Notes: a model not told the origin generated them from the letters alone. A DNA stretch of 64,000 bases from Ktedonobacter racemifer DSM 44963 (GCF_000178855.1 NZ_ADVG01000001.1:2207481-2271480), one strand, 5' to 3'. Positions 44,678 to 53,795 are shown, counted from the first letter of the stretch. Numbers and translations: made by a program.

Positions 44678-45418
44678 ATGATAGATGCCAATACTATCGC
44701 TACCAATGCCTTTGTGAAGCATATTCGCAGCAATCCCTATCCAGGGCGCGGACTCGTCCTTGGTCGTGCTTCAGATGATCATGGCTGGATTATCGCGTAC
44801 TGGATCATGGGTCGCAGCGAACAGAGCCGTAATCGGCGCTTCACTGTGTCAGGGAACGTTTTGAAGACGGAGCCAGTTGACGCCAGCCTTGTCGCCGATC
44901 CCAGCCTGATCATCTATGAGGCCATGCTCGAACTTCCTGGGATCTACCTCGTCAGCAATGGGGACCAGACGCGCACGCTGTACCAGTCCCTCCAGGCGGG
45001 GCTATCCTTTGACGCGGCCCTGGCGACGCGTGAACGTGAACCGGACGCCCCGCACTTTACACCTCGCATCAGCGGTATGATCGATCTACGACAGCAGCCA
45101 GGCCCCATCACCCTGAGCATTCTCAAAGCAAATCAGACAAATCCAGAACTTACCGACCGCTACACCTACCATCCCGCTACGCCCGCCCCTGGCTATGGCT
45201 ATGGGCTCACGACCTATATGAGTCCTGGCACGCCTCTGCCTAGCTTTACAGGCGATCCCCTCCTCCTTCCCTGCCAGGGAGCACCAGAAGAGGTCCTCAG
45301 CTTCTACTGGAACGCGCTGAATGAGGATAATCGCATCTCGCTCGCCGTAAAGTATATTGCCGACGATGGCCAGAGCACTCTCCAGATCCATAACCGCTTT
45401 GAATCAGAGGTCCGCTAA
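44678..45418 (+). CDS. IMP cyclohydrolase-like protein (PurO/IMP_cyclohyd type)
   Basis: The family closes the imidazole ring of FAICAR to IMP, the last step of purine synthesis, and is best known in Archaea. The 246 residues start with AFVKHIRSNPYPGRGLVLGR and IIAYWIMGRSEQSRNRRFTV, the family's N-terminal block. DPSLIIYEAMLELPGIYLVS and PHFTPRISGMIDL follow. Many bacteria with purH lack this gene; some Clostridia and Bacilli keep a related one. Whether purH also exists here cannot be seen. It lies alone between GT9 genes with 139 bp upstream. Confidence 0.78.
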   Translation: MIDANTIATNAFVKHIRSNPYPGRGLVLGRASDDHGWIIAYWIMGRSEQSRNRRFTVSGNVLKTEPVDASLVADPSLIIYEAMLELPGIYLVSNGDQTRTLYQSLQAGLSFDAALATREREPDAPHFTPRISGMIDLRQQPGPITLSILKANQTNPELTDRYTYHPATPAPGYGYGLTTYMSPGTPLPSFTGDPLLLPCQGAPEEVLSFYWNALNEDNRISLAVKYIADDGQSTLQIHNRFESEVR

Positions 45419-45426
45419 GTGTTAAA

Positions 45427-45477
45427 GTAGTGTGGAAGGCCCTGGCAGTCTGCAGCTGCCAGGGCCTCCCACACTAC
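45427..45477. repeat. Long hairpin LIR-6
   Basis: A 22-bp stem with one A-C mismatch (45427-45448 with 45456-45477) around TCTGCAG, 8 bp behind the IMP cyclohydrolase-like stop. The next gene runs in the same direction. No T-run follows. Confidence 0.88.
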
Positions 45478-45606
45478 GCCAACTAAATATATGCGTTTCG
45501 GTTAAAAGTTTGCATCTTTCTCTTTAGCTCTCTATAATGCAGGGAGGAGGCCCCTGCCCTGCCGCAGGATCGCCGAGGCAAACAGCTCACAATCTGGGAT
45601 GGTAGT

Positions 45607-46944
45607 ATGACACAGACAGCAGTCGATCCAACAATACAAGATCTCGACGAGTACGGTTACCCAACACGACCCGACGCCCAGCGCAAGCTGCGCAACACGG
45701 TCGTCCATACCAGCCGGCGCCTCTTGCTAGGTGGTATTTCCCTGGCCCTGAGAGGTGTGGGAGCCTATCTCAAGCTTCGCGCTCTTGGGCAAGCGCGACC
45801 GCCTCTCTCGCCTCAGACGTTCCATCCCAAACGCATTCTGGTCATTCGCGTCGATCTTATTGGCGACCTGGTTATGTCTATGACTGTGGTGCGCCAGTTG
45901 AAGCGGACCTACCCGGAGGCGGAGATCGACCTGCTGGCCATTCCTTCTAGCGCATCCATTGTGCGCGGAGATCCCGATATCACGCAACTTCTGACCTATG
46001 ATCCCAATATCTGGCGCCGCCCCAAAGCCCTGCTGCAAACACGCAACTGGCGCGAGGCCCAGGCCCTACGTCAGCAGATGCGCGAACGAGACTATGACCT
46101 GGCCGTTAGCGTCTCTGGTCCCTGGGCCAGTATCCTCTCTGTGCTCAGTCGCGCACCGCGACGTGTTGGCTTCGGCGCGGAGGGCTATCCCGGTTTTATG
46201 ACAGAGAGTGTCCCTGGCCGTCACTGGGCCGAGGGAGAGCGGAAACACGAAGTCGATTACTGTATGGAGCTGCTACATGCCTGTGGCGCCGCCCTTGACC
46301 AGGAGTCGCGTGTGCCCACCCTGCATATCACGCCAAAGAGTGAACAAGAGGTCGCCGACCTGCTCCAGGCGGAGGGCATAGATCCACAGAAACCGCTGGT
46401 TGCCTGCCAGGTTAGCTCACACAATGGCTATGCGAAACGCTGGCCGATCCCCTACTGGGCGCGTCTCATAGAGCGCCTGGTAAACGAGGATGGCATGAAC
46501 GTCATCCTGACCGGGGCCCCTAAAGATCAGCCATTAATCGAGGCCGTGCTCAAACGCACGCATGCACATATGTATAATTTTGCTGGCAAGACCAATCTGC
46601 CTCAACTGGCGGCCCTGCTCAAGCACGCGGATATCGTCATCTCTGGCGATAGCGGCCCCATGCATATTGCCGCTGCTGTGGGCTCGGAGCTAATCGCCAT
46701 TCATGGCCCAACTGATCCCCAGATGAGCGGCCCGGTAAGTCCTCACGCCACGGTACTGCGCAGCGACATCTGGTGTAGCCCCTGCTACTTCGCCAAGGGA
46801 CCTGCCAACTGCCGCTTCCATACAACGCAGTGTATGAAGGATATTTCGCCCGAACAGGTACACTCCGCCGTCCTCAGCAAACTGGAGGGCGCTCGGACAC
46901 GTACGCAGGAGTCCAGCCAGTCTCTCCAGGGAGGAAACGCATGA
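45607..46944 (+). CDS. GT9 glycosyltransferase, heptosyltransferase-like (third)
   Basis: 445 residues with an N-terminal extension of about 70 residues before the GT-B fold. ILVIRVDLIGDLVMSMTVVR is the LGD-type signature (here IGD), followed by YDLAVSVSGPWASILSVLSR and APRRVGFGAEGYPGF. In the nucleotide domain, VACQVSSHNGYAKRWPIPYW, NVILTGAPKDQPLIEA, YNFAGKTNLPQLAALL and ISGDSGPMHIAAAVGSELIA are seen. ATG 45607 is preceded by GGGATGG. The stop overlaps the acetyltransferase gene by ATGA. Confidence 0.87.
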   Translation: MTQTAVDPTIQDLDEYGYPTRPDAQRKLRNTVVHTSRRLLLGGISLALRGVGAYLKLRALGQARPPLSPQTFHPKRILVIRVDLIGDLVMSMTVVRQLKRTYPEAEIDLLAIPSSASIVRGDPDITQLLTYDPNIWRRPKALLQTRNWREAQALRQQMRERDYDLAVSVSGPWASILSVLSRAPRRVGFGAEGYPGFMTESVPGRHWAEGERKHEVDYCMELLHACGAALDQESRVPTLHITPKSEQEVADLLQAEGIDPQKPLVACQVSSHNGYAKRWPIPYWARLIERLVNEDGMNVILTGAPKDQPLIEAVLKRTHAHMYNFAGKTNLPQLAALLKHADIVISGDSGPMHIAAAVGSELIAIHGPTDPQMSGPVSPHATVLRSDIWCSPCYFAKGPANCRFHTTQCMKDISPEQVHSAVLSKLEGARTRTQESSQSLQGGNA

Positions 46945-47768
46945 GCCAGCAACACCAGCCGATACTCGCCAACGATCCCTCTCTGCCAGCCTCGGCATCC
47001 GCGAACTTCGCCGAAGAAATGGCCTGCTTTGGACGCGTTATTCATGGTGCGGAGCTACGAGAGGATGCGGAACTGCTCTGGTTCGCGGTCACGCCTACGC
47101 TGAATGGTGTCTTGCGTTCGCGCTTCACACCAGACGACCCGGCATACATCGAACAACGCATCCAGGCGATCATTGAGTACTATACGAAACGCCAGGCCAG
47201 GAGTTTTGGCTGGACACTCTATCTAGCCTCACAGCCAGCGCACCTGAAAGAGTTATTACTGGCCCAGGGCTTTACCCATGTCTACGACGATGACATTATG
47301 ACGCTCGCACTACCCGCACGTGAACAGAACGTAATTACAGCGCCAACCTTAGCCATTAGGGAAGTCAGCAATGCGCAGGAATTACAACAGCTCTGCGATG
47401 TTGAACAGGTCGCCTTTGAATCAACGGCAGACAGGATAAAGCTCTACTACCAGACGTATCTCGCCTCTGGTTTCGGCCCAGGCCTGGCCTGGCGCCACTT
47501 TACTGGCTCGCTTGATAGTCGCGTGGTTGCCAGCGCCTCGCTCTTGCTCTCCCATGGCGTGGCAGGTATTTATGGCATTGGCACACTGCCCGAGGCACGC
47601 CGCCAGGGCGTTGCCGCCAGCATGATACTTCATGTCCTTAATGAGGCAGAGCGCCTGGGTTATCACATCGCGACCCTCTCTCCAACCGAGCAGAGCAAAC
47701 GTCTCTACCAGCGTATTGGCTTTCGTACGCTGGGGCAGAAATCTTTTTATAAGCGGAGCCTGGCATGA
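46941..47768 (+). CDS. GNAT-family N-acetyltransferase
   Basis: 275 residues from ATG 46941 (AGGGAGGAAACGC upstream). The C-terminal half is a GNAT domain with SHGVAGIYGIGTLPEARRQG, then VAASMILHVLNEAERLGYH, the acetyl-CoA pyrophosphate-binding segment (RRQGVAASM, Q/R-x-x-G-x-A/G). It closes with TEQSKRLYQRIGFRTLG. The N-terminal half (residues about 1-125) resembles a second, degenerate GNAT-like domain with LYLASQPAHLKELLLAQGF. It is linked by 4-base overlaps to GT9 genes on both sides, so its acceptor may be a sugar or lipid of the same surface glycan. Confidence 0.85.
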   Translation: MSQQHQPILANDPSLPASASANFAEEMACFGRVIHGAELREDAELLWFAVTPTLNGVLRSRFTPDDPAYIEQRIQAIIEYYTKRQARSFGWTLYLASQPAHLKELLLAQGFTHVYDDDIMTLALPAREQNVITAPTLAIREVSNAQELQQLCDVEQVAFESTADRIKLYYQTYLASGFGPGLAWRHFTGSLDSRVVASASLLLSHGVAGIYGIGTLPEARRQGVAASMILHVLNEAERLGYHIATLSPTEQSKRLYQRIGFRTLGQKSFYKRSLA

Positions 47769-48973
47769 ACAATGCACTAACACACGAGACCACTGAGCCA
47801 ATACACTCATCCATCACCCTGGCTCCAGATGCGCGCATCCTGGTCGTGAAGCTGGCGGGCCTCGGCGACCTGCTCCTCGCGACTCCGGCCTTGCGTGCTC
47901 TACGCGAGAGCTACCCCCGGGCACGTATCGACTTGCTGGTCACTCCCGATTCCGCGAGCCTCCTGAAGGGCTGGCCTGTGATTGATAACATTATTGTGTT
48001 GGATAAATATCTCTTCGACTACCCACAACAGATCATCAAGCATCCAAGCAATTTAAAGCGCCTCGCGGATATCTTCAAACCTTTACGCGAGGGGCATTAT
48101 GACGCAGTCCTGCTCTTCCACCACCTGACACTGCGCTTTGGACGCCTAAAACACCAGGCCCTGATGCGGGCCACGGGCGCGAAGTGGCGCGTTGGTCTCG
48201 ACAATGGGCATGGCTGGTTTCTCAATGTTCGGGTCAAGGACGAGGGCTTTGGCACGATGCATGAAGCGGAATATAATATGGCGGTCGCGGCCGCGGTTGG
48301 CGCGACGGTACACACACCGAAACTCGAAATTCCGCTCAACGAGGCCGAACGAGAAGCGGCGCGCGAACTGGTCTATGGTGCAAGCTTGCCAGAGGCAGCA
48401 CCACATCCAATTATCGCCTTGCATCCAGGAAGCGGTGGCTATAGCACGGCGCGTCGCTGGGCACCTGAGCGCTTCGCCCAGCTTGCCGACACACTGTACA
48501 AAGAGACCGGAGGTCAGCTACTGCTAGTTGGAGGGCCTGAAGAAGTCGAGCTACATCAACAGATTATGAGCCAGCTTCACTCGGGCATTCCGGTGCGTAG
48601 CCTGGCGGGGAAGGGCAATATTAAGGTTGCGACCGCTGTGCTGGAGCTAGCGGACCTCTTTATCGGCAATGATGCAGGTCTGGCCCACCTGGCGACCGCC
48701 GTGGAAACGCCCGTGGTTGCCATCTTTGGCCTGACCAACTACAAGGCCTGGGGACCCTATACCGGCGATAGGAAAGACCTGGCTACTATTGTCCACCTTG
48801 ATCTCCCCTGTATGCCCTGCTTCTATCGTGGGCATCAGCTCGGCACGCCCGAAGGTTGCGCGACACGCGACTGCCTGACGCAGCTTGGCGTCGAGCCTGT
48901 AGCCGCCGCCGCCCGCCGCATGCTCCGCCTTCACGGCAAATGGCACGGTGCCACATCCACCGCCACAGAATAG
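47765..48973 (+). CDS. GT9 glycosyltransferase, heptosyltransferase-like (fourth)
   Basis: 402 residues, ATG 47765 overlapping the acetyltransferase stop. RILVVKLAGLGDLLLATPAL (about 20-39) is the GT9 signature, followed by YDAVLLFHHLTLRFG and AKWRVGLDNGHGWFLN. The C-terminal domain shows PIIALHPGSGGYSTARRWAP, QLLLVGGPEEVELH, RSLAGKGNIKVATAVLELAD and FIGNDAGLAHLATAVETPVV. CMPCFYRGHQLGTPEGCATRD again carries a late cysteine group. The four copies are diverged from each other, so the family expanded long ago. Confidence 0.88.
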   Translation: MNNALTHETTEPIHSSITLAPDARILVVKLAGLGDLLLATPALRALRESYPRARIDLLVTPDSASLLKGWPVIDNIIVLDKYLFDYPQQIIKHPSNLKRLADIFKPLREGHYDAVLLFHHLTLRFGRLKHQALMRATGAKWRVGLDNGHGWFLNVRVKDEGFGTMHEAEYNMAVAAAVGATVHTPKLEIPLNEAEREAARELVYGASLPEAAPHPIIALHPGSGGYSTARRWAPERFAQLADTLYKETGGQLLLVGGPEEVELHQQIMSQLHSGIPVRSLAGKGNIKVATAVLELADLFIGNDAGLAHLATAVETPVVAIFGLTNYKAWGPYTGDRKDLATIVHLDLPCMPCFYRGHQLGTPEGCATRDCLTQLGVEPVAAAARRMLRLHGKWHGATSTATE

Positions 48974-48989
48974 CAATTTTGCATAGAAG

Positions 48990-49036
48990 AAGGGTATGGT
49001 GACAGGCTGACTCCGTTAACCTGTCACCATACCCTT
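48990..49036. repeat. Long hairpin LIR-7
   Basis: A 17-bp perfect stem (48990-49006 with 49020-49036). The 13-base loop can extend it by four pairs with one C-A mismatch and one G-T. It lies between convergent genes, 8 bp before the radical SAM stop at 49045. Its arm AAGGGTATGGTGACAGG resembles the start of LIR-2. Confidence 0.85.
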
Positions 49037-49044
49037 TCCTCTTG

Positions 49045-50316
49045 TTATAACTCTGAAGGCTGCGCCTGGGCACGCTGGATGGGACGCGTGAAATTGCCAA
49101 GCGCGACCTCGGGAATCTCGCGCCGAAGGGTTTCAATGAAGGCCTTCATGCCTAGCGCCTTCCCCATGCTGTCCAGGTCAGGCATACGTGGAAGCAGGAC
49201 CTCTGGATCAATATTGAGGTTGCGCAATTGAATCAGGCGCAGGCCCGTCTCACGCGCGAGGGCCAGGAGTGCCTCGATCTCGCGTTCACGGTCGATCATC
49301 CCTGGAAAACAGAGCAGGTTGATCGAGGTATACAGCCCCTCTTCATGAGCACGCTTCAGCGATTCTTTGACATCCTCAAAGCGATAGCCGATGGGGCGAT
49401 AATAGGCGGTGTAAGTTTCGGGATGCCCGGAGATGGTGCTGACACGAATCGTATCCAGGCCCGCGTCATATAAGCGCTGCAACCAGCGGGGATTACTACC
49501 ATTCGTGTTGATATTAATGACGCCCTGCTTCGTTTGTGCGCGCATCGCCATAATGGCGCGCTCGATCCGCTTCCACTGCATGAGGGGTTCGCCCTCGCAA
49601 CCCTGCCCAAAGCTGACGATGGCCTCTTCGGCGCTCTCCAGGTGAGGGACCGCGACCTCTACAATCTCCTCAACCGTGGGAATAAAGTCCAGACGGTCCT
49701 GAGGTGAGATCAGGTCCTCTTCTTCCTGTTTAGAGATACACCCAATACAGCGCGCGTTACATCCGGGCGACACGGCGATAGCCATCTCCCAACGCTCAAG
49801 GAACAGGTTACTGGCGGTTGGGCAGGAGTAATCCAGGGCGCAATGCGCATGCTGGCGCACGACGCGGTTTTCGGGGAAGGCCTCAAGTTTGGCATGTACC
49901 GCGTGCTCTAGCTTCTTGCGCGGAAACGAACGAGGGTGCCACTTATGGGGGTCATCCGTCTTGACGGCGGCTACGTAAAGTTCGCCGTTTATGGAGGCAA
50001 CAGCACTATAGCCAAAGAAGGGCAGAGGCTCGGTCTCCGGCACCTTTTCATATTCTGGCAACAGAGTACGCGTATATCCAATTGGCAAGAGAGCCGCTAC
50101 GGCCCACCCCCTGCTCGCTGCCAGCACCTGTCGCTCACCAGTCTTCTTGAGTCCAACCGCGAGACGATCCGGCATCATCGAAAGCGTCACTCCGTCTGGC
50201 AAGGGTATTAAGTCTCTGGCTTCCAACGGCTTGCCACCAAAGGCGAGCGCCTGTAGCCGCGTCTCTTCGCGAATCTCTCCATCTGGAGTACTGTAAAGCA
50301 AATGTGGAACTGGCAT
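49045..50316 (-). CDS. Radical SAM protein of unknown specificity
   Basis: 423 residues. An N-terminal domain of about 160 residues precedes the radical SAM core. The [4Fe-4S] cluster motif is CNARCIGC (CxxxCxxC) near residue 183. It is followed by EEAIVSFGQGCEGEPLM (the GxGEP-type motif) and VININTNGSNPRWLQ, DTIRVSTISGHPETYTAYYR and YTSINLLCFPGMIDRERE. ATG 50316 has AAAGGATC upstream. No partner gene suggests a product. The motif order is that of small-peptide or cofactor-maturing SAM enzymes in general; nothing narrower is supported. Confidence 0.88.
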   Translation of the reverse strand: MPVPHLLYSTPDGEIREETRLQALAFGGKPLEARDLIPLPDGVTLSMMPDRLAVGLKKTGERQVLAASRGWAVAALLPIGYTRTLLPEYEKVPETEPLPFFGYSAVASINGELYVAAVKTDDPHKWHPRSFPRKKLEHAVHAKLEAFPENRVVRQHAHCALDYSCPTASNLFLERWEMAIAVSPGCNARCIGCISKQEEEDLISPQDRLDFIPTVEEIVEVAVPHLESAEEAIVSFGQGCEGEPLMQWKRIERAIMAMRAQTKQGVININTNGSNPRWLQRLYDAGLDTIRVSTISGHPETYTAYYRPIGYRFEDVKESLKRAHEEGLYTSINLLCFPGMIDREREIEALLALARETGLRLIQLRNLNIDPEVLLPRMPDLDSMGKALGMKAFIETLRREIPEVALGNFTRPIQRAQAQPSEL

Positions 50317-50369
50317 GCTGATCCTTTATTTTACCTCAAAAAATGCAACTATAGAGTAACAGCCCGGAG

Positions 50370-50672
50370 CTAATGCATAGGAGGTGGTGTCGCCGGAATA
50401 CGAGGGCTTGTTGGGCGCTCATCCATAAGATCTTCATCGTAAATACGGGGGAAGCCACCTGTGATTCCAGTCTGCGTGCTGGCTGCGACCCGTTGCTCCA
50501 ACAGCCGTGCATCCTCATAGACGAAGCTGAGTAAAATATGCTCACCACGCATACTCTGACAGACATGACGAATGCGTGGATGCTCGGCTTCCATCCAGGC
50601 ATTGATCATCGCTTCCAGTGCGGACATGCTGTCGCCGCACTCCGCGCTATCAAAGCCTTTAAACTTATACAC
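50370..50672 (-). CDS. Small protein of unknown function
   Basis: 100 residues from GTG 50672 with AAAGGAA upstream. MYKFKGFDSAECGDSMSALE is followed by INAWMEAEHPRIRHVCQS and EHILLSFVYEDARLLEQRV, a short alpha/beta domain. A Pro/Thr-rich tail ends in PPMH. It precedes the radical SAM gene on the same strand by 53 bp and is probably cotranscribed with it. No family is recognised. Confidence 0.65.
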   Translation of the reverse strand: MYKFKGFDSAECGDSMSALEAMINAWMEAEHPRIRHVCQSMRGEHILLSFVYEDARLLEQRVAASTQTGITGGFPRIYDEDLMDERPTSPRIPATPPPMH

Positions 50673-50842
50673 AATTCAATTCCTTTCGCTGTCATCGCCA
50701 CGGATCGTTAGAGTGGATCTTCAGTCATACCCCGGTCGCTTCGTCGTCGCCTGATCGCAGGCTATTGTATCACCATAGCTCTTTTTTTTCCAGCTTCCCG
50801 CCAAAGGTAGCCAGGGATACTTAGACATCTTGGATGAGAGGG

Positions 50843-52195
50843 CTATGCCAATCTTATGGGCACGCCCAGTTCTTTAAGCTGCGCGAAGAAATGGGGGTAG
50901 CTCTTGGCAATATGCTCGCTACCAGTCAGAGCCAGGCCATGGCGACAACGCATGCCCACAATTGCCAGGGCCATCAGGAGGCGGTGGTCATTATGTCCAT
51001 CCACGGTCACGCCTCCCTCAATCCCTTGCGGGCGACCGCGTACAATAATTGCGTCACGCTGAGGTGTGACATCGCAGCCCGCACGCCGTAGCTCTGCACA
51101 CAGATCGTCAATGCGGTCTGACTCTTTGTAGTGCAATGTCTCGATATTGTAGAAGACGCTCTCCCCCTGGGCAAAACAGGCCGCGGCAACCAGCACCGGA
51201 ATACAGTCAATGATGCGATCACCATCTACGCGAACCCCCTGGAGGGTAGTTCCTCCCCGTACCGTTACCTGCTCGCCAGCGATATCCAACTGGGCGCCCA
51301 TAGCCTGGTAAGCCACCAGCAGGGCGTCGCCAATCTCGTCTCCGGGCTTCAAGCGGTTTAATACCAGTTCACTTGCTGGATCAGTCGCGCTTATGCAGGC
51401 TGAGATCAGCGCCGCCGCGGAAGGATAATCGCCTGGTAAGATATACTCTCGAGCTTGATACTGCTGCTTGCCTGGAACCGATAGATGACTCAAGTCAGCC
51501 GAGTGCTCAAACTGGATGCCAGCCTCGTGCAATACCTGCAAGGTGGAGCGCACAAAGGGCTGCGATTTTAAGCCATCGATAATCTCGATCTCCAAACCCT
51601 CTGGGAGAAGCGGGGCCAGGAAGAGCAAGGCGCTGATATACTGCGAGCTACGCGCACCCGAAATACGCACCTTGCCGCCATGGAGAGCGCTTCCCCGCAA
51701 GGTGATGGGGAGGCATCCCTCTGCTCCCTCCGCCTGATACGTTGCGCCCAGCGTACTCAATGCCTCCAGTAGCTCGCGATTGGGGCGTTTCCCCAGAGAC
51801 TGCGGGTGATCGGTTACAAAGGTGATTTCAGACAGACAGGCGCCCAGGCCCAGCAATAAACGCAGGACGGCGCCCGCGTTCCCCACATTCAAGGTGACGG
51901 CGTCTGCGGCCTGCGGATAGCCCACACCCTGCACACGCAATATGGTTTCCTCCGCATCCACCCAATCTAATTGAGCACCTAAGGCCCGGCAGCCACGAAA
52001 AAGGGCCTCACTATCGTCGCTCTGAGCGGGATAGTAAACCATGCTCGTGCCTTTAGCAAGCGCGGCCGCCAGCACATAACGCAAGGTGAAATACTTCGAT
52101 GAAGGCAGTTCGGGCTTTCCCTGTATGCGAGACGCCTCCTCTATCGCGATACGTACATCGGTGCCAACCAGTGATCGCAATTCTTCGTGTACCAT
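50843..52195 (-). CDS. aroA: 3-phosphoshikimate 1-carboxyvinyltransferase (EPSP synthase), divergent
   Basis: Transfers enolpyruvyl from PEP to shikimate-3-phosphate. The 450 residues have the two-domain pattern: LPSSKYFTLRYVLAAAL near residue 30 (catalytic Lys and Arg kept, but the family's K-S becomes K-Y), NVGNAGAVLRLLLGLG, GKRPNRELLEAL, SGARSSQYISALLF (Gln kept), DGDRIIDCIPVLVAA (catalytic Asp), LHYKESDRIDDL (Glu and Arg), GHNDHRLLMALAI and AKSYPHFFAQL (Lys). All main catalytic residues are present. No shikimate-pathway neighbours occur. A diverged EPSP-synthase-like enzyme is the alternative. Confidence 0.88.
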   Translation of the reverse strand: MVHEELRSLVGTDVRIAIEEASRIQGKPELPSSKYFTLRYVLAAALAKGTSMVYYPAQSDDSEALFRGCRALGAQLDWVDAEETILRVQGVGYPQAADAVTLNVGNAGAVLRLLLGLGACLSEITFVTDHPQSLGKRPNRELLEALSTLGATYQAEGAEGCLPITLRGSALHGGKVRISGARSSQYISALLFLAPLLPEGLEIEIIDGLKSQPFVRSTLQVLHEAGIQFEHSADLSHLSVPGKQQYQAREYILPGDYPSAAALISACISATDPASELVLNRLKPGDEIGDALLVAYQAMGAQLDIAGEQVTVRGGTTLQGVRVDGDRIIDCIPVLVAAACFAQGESVFYNIETLHYKESDRIDDLCAELRRAGCDVTPQRDAIIVRGRPQGIEGGVTVDGHNDHRLLMALAIVGMRCRHGLALTGSEHIAKSYPHFFAQLKELGVPIRLA

Positions 52196-52542
52196 ATGTC
52201 TCTCATTCTCAATCTACAGATTATGTCATTCGTTTCCGACCAGAAGCATACGTCTTCAGCAACCAGCACTCTCAGATCAATTATTGGCCTTATCATATCA
52301 TTTGGAACAAGAGTTGTCTCTTCGCTGGCATCATTTACAGAGTGCGCAAGCTTCATTCAGGGAGCTATTTGTAGATAACGTTTATCACATCACCCTAGCA
52401 GTGATGTAATTTGTAGAGCATAACACCATACTTTTCCTCTGATATGGCATGTACAAAGTTATGACATATTGCTTACAATATATACTAAAAATACTTACAT
52501 ATTTACACGTAACACTGCAAAATTATAACACGCAGCAATTCA

Positions 52543-52571
52543 TTGATAATATACAAATATTTTGTTATAAT
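52543..52571 (+). promoter_or_regulatory. Strong promoter of the FAD oxidoreductase gene
   Basis: TTGATA (52543-52548), 17 bases, perfect TATAAT (52566-52571) in AT-rich DNA, 45 bp before the start codon. The 421-bp gap to aroA holds nothing else recognised. Confidence 0.82.
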
Positions 52572-52616
52572 CGTATTACTCCATGTTACAGCTATTTTCC
52601 AGGAGGCAAATATATC

Positions 52617-53795
52617 GTGCAACATGCAAATGTGGCCATTATAGGAGCAGGCATTGTAGGACTGGCAACCGCATATGCCTTACTACGCGCAGGTATTAAG
52701 AATGTCTATGTTTTAGAGCAATATACTGTCGACCACGCGCGCGCCACATCTCGTGGTCCCTCACGCCTGCTGCGCTTTGAGTATGGATCAGACACCCTCT
52801 ACCCGCGTATGGTTCAGCAGAGCTTACAGGCCTGGAGACACTTGGAACGTCACAGTCGCTCCACCCTCTATACGCGAACTGGCGTCCTTGTGCTGGGACA
52901 GGAAGAGGACAACTATACGCTCCCCGCCTACCACGTACTCCAGGAGCAGGGCATCCCCATTGATCTCCTCTCACAAGACGACTGCCATATGCTCTTTCCT
53001 CAATTCAATACCCACGGATATGACCGCTTCACCTATAACGTTGATGCGGGCCTGCTGCACGCATCAACCTGCCTACAAACCCTCAAACAACTTATTCTCG
53101 ACATGGGTGGTAAGATCATTGGTAACTGTCGTGTGACACACATCATCAATGAGAATTCACGCCTGCCTATTCGTCTGCTATTAGAGAATGGGCACGACCT
53201 GCTGACCGAAAGGGTTGCCTTAACGACTGGTCCCTGGATTCAACATATCCTTGGCGACCTGCGCCTGCCCATTACAACAACACGCCAGTATGTGCTCTAT
53301 TTTACTGATGTTCCCAGCACAGCCTTTGCGCTCCACACATTTCCAGCTTTTATCGCGGATGATCTCTATGGTTTTCCCTTGCATACCACCAACACCAGGG
53401 GCTATAGTTCCACCTGGTTAAAGGCCACTTCTCATGCCTTTGGCACCCCTATTGATCCAGATATGCCACCTGCTATTGAACAGAGTATTGTCGCGCAGAT
53501 AGCGCAGAAAGTACGAATCCTGCTCCCAGCTCTGCAAGACGCGCACCTGGCCCATATTGATACATGCATGTACGATGTCAGCCCCGACGAAGATTTTATT
53601 CTCGACTACCACCCGCGCGACACACGCATTGTCTTTGCAACTGGACTCACAGGGCATGGCTTCAAATTCGGCCCACTACTGGGAGAAATTCTTGGCGCCT
53701 TGCTCTATCAGCAAGCGCCCTCTATCACCCTGGAGCGTTTTCGCCTGGCGCGTTTCTCGGCCTATCCCCTTGAGCAAGCATCTTCGGTCGCATAA
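52617..53795 (+). CDS. FAD-dependent oxidoreductase (DAO family, sarcosine-oxidase-like)
   Basis: From GTG 52617 (AGGAGG ten bases upstream) it encodes 392 residues, the monomeric sarcosine/N-methyl-amino-acid oxidase length. The FAD-binding motif VAIIGAGIVGLATAYALLRA is at the N-terminus, followed by VLEQYTVDHARATSRGPSRL and RFEYGSDTLYPRMVQQSL. The C-terminal FAD contacts appear in DTCMYDVSPDEDFILDYHP and FATGLTGHGFKFGPLLGEIL; the family's HGFK motif is complete, but the cysteine that covalently binds FAD in sarcosine oxidase is not obvious here. Substrate unassigned. It has its own promoter. Confidence 0.88.
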   Translation: MQHANVAIIGAGIVGLATAYALLRAGIKNVYVLEQYTVDHARATSRGPSRLLRFEYGSDTLYPRMVQQSLQAWRHLERHSRSTLYTRTGVLVLGQEEDNYTLPAYHVLQEQGIPIDLLSQDDCHMLFPQFNTHGYDRFTYNVDAGLLHASTCLQTLKQLILDMGGKIIGNCRVTHIINENSRLPIRLLLENGHDLLTERVALTTGPWIQHILGDLRLPITTTRQYVLYFTDVPSTAFALHTFPAFIADDLYGFPLHTTNTRGYSSTWLKATSHAFGTPIDPDMPPAIEQSIVAQIAQKVRILLPALQDAHLAHIDTCMYDVSPDEDFILDYHPRDTRIVFATGLTGHGFKFGPLLGEILGALLYQQAPSITLERFRLARFSAYPLEQASSVA

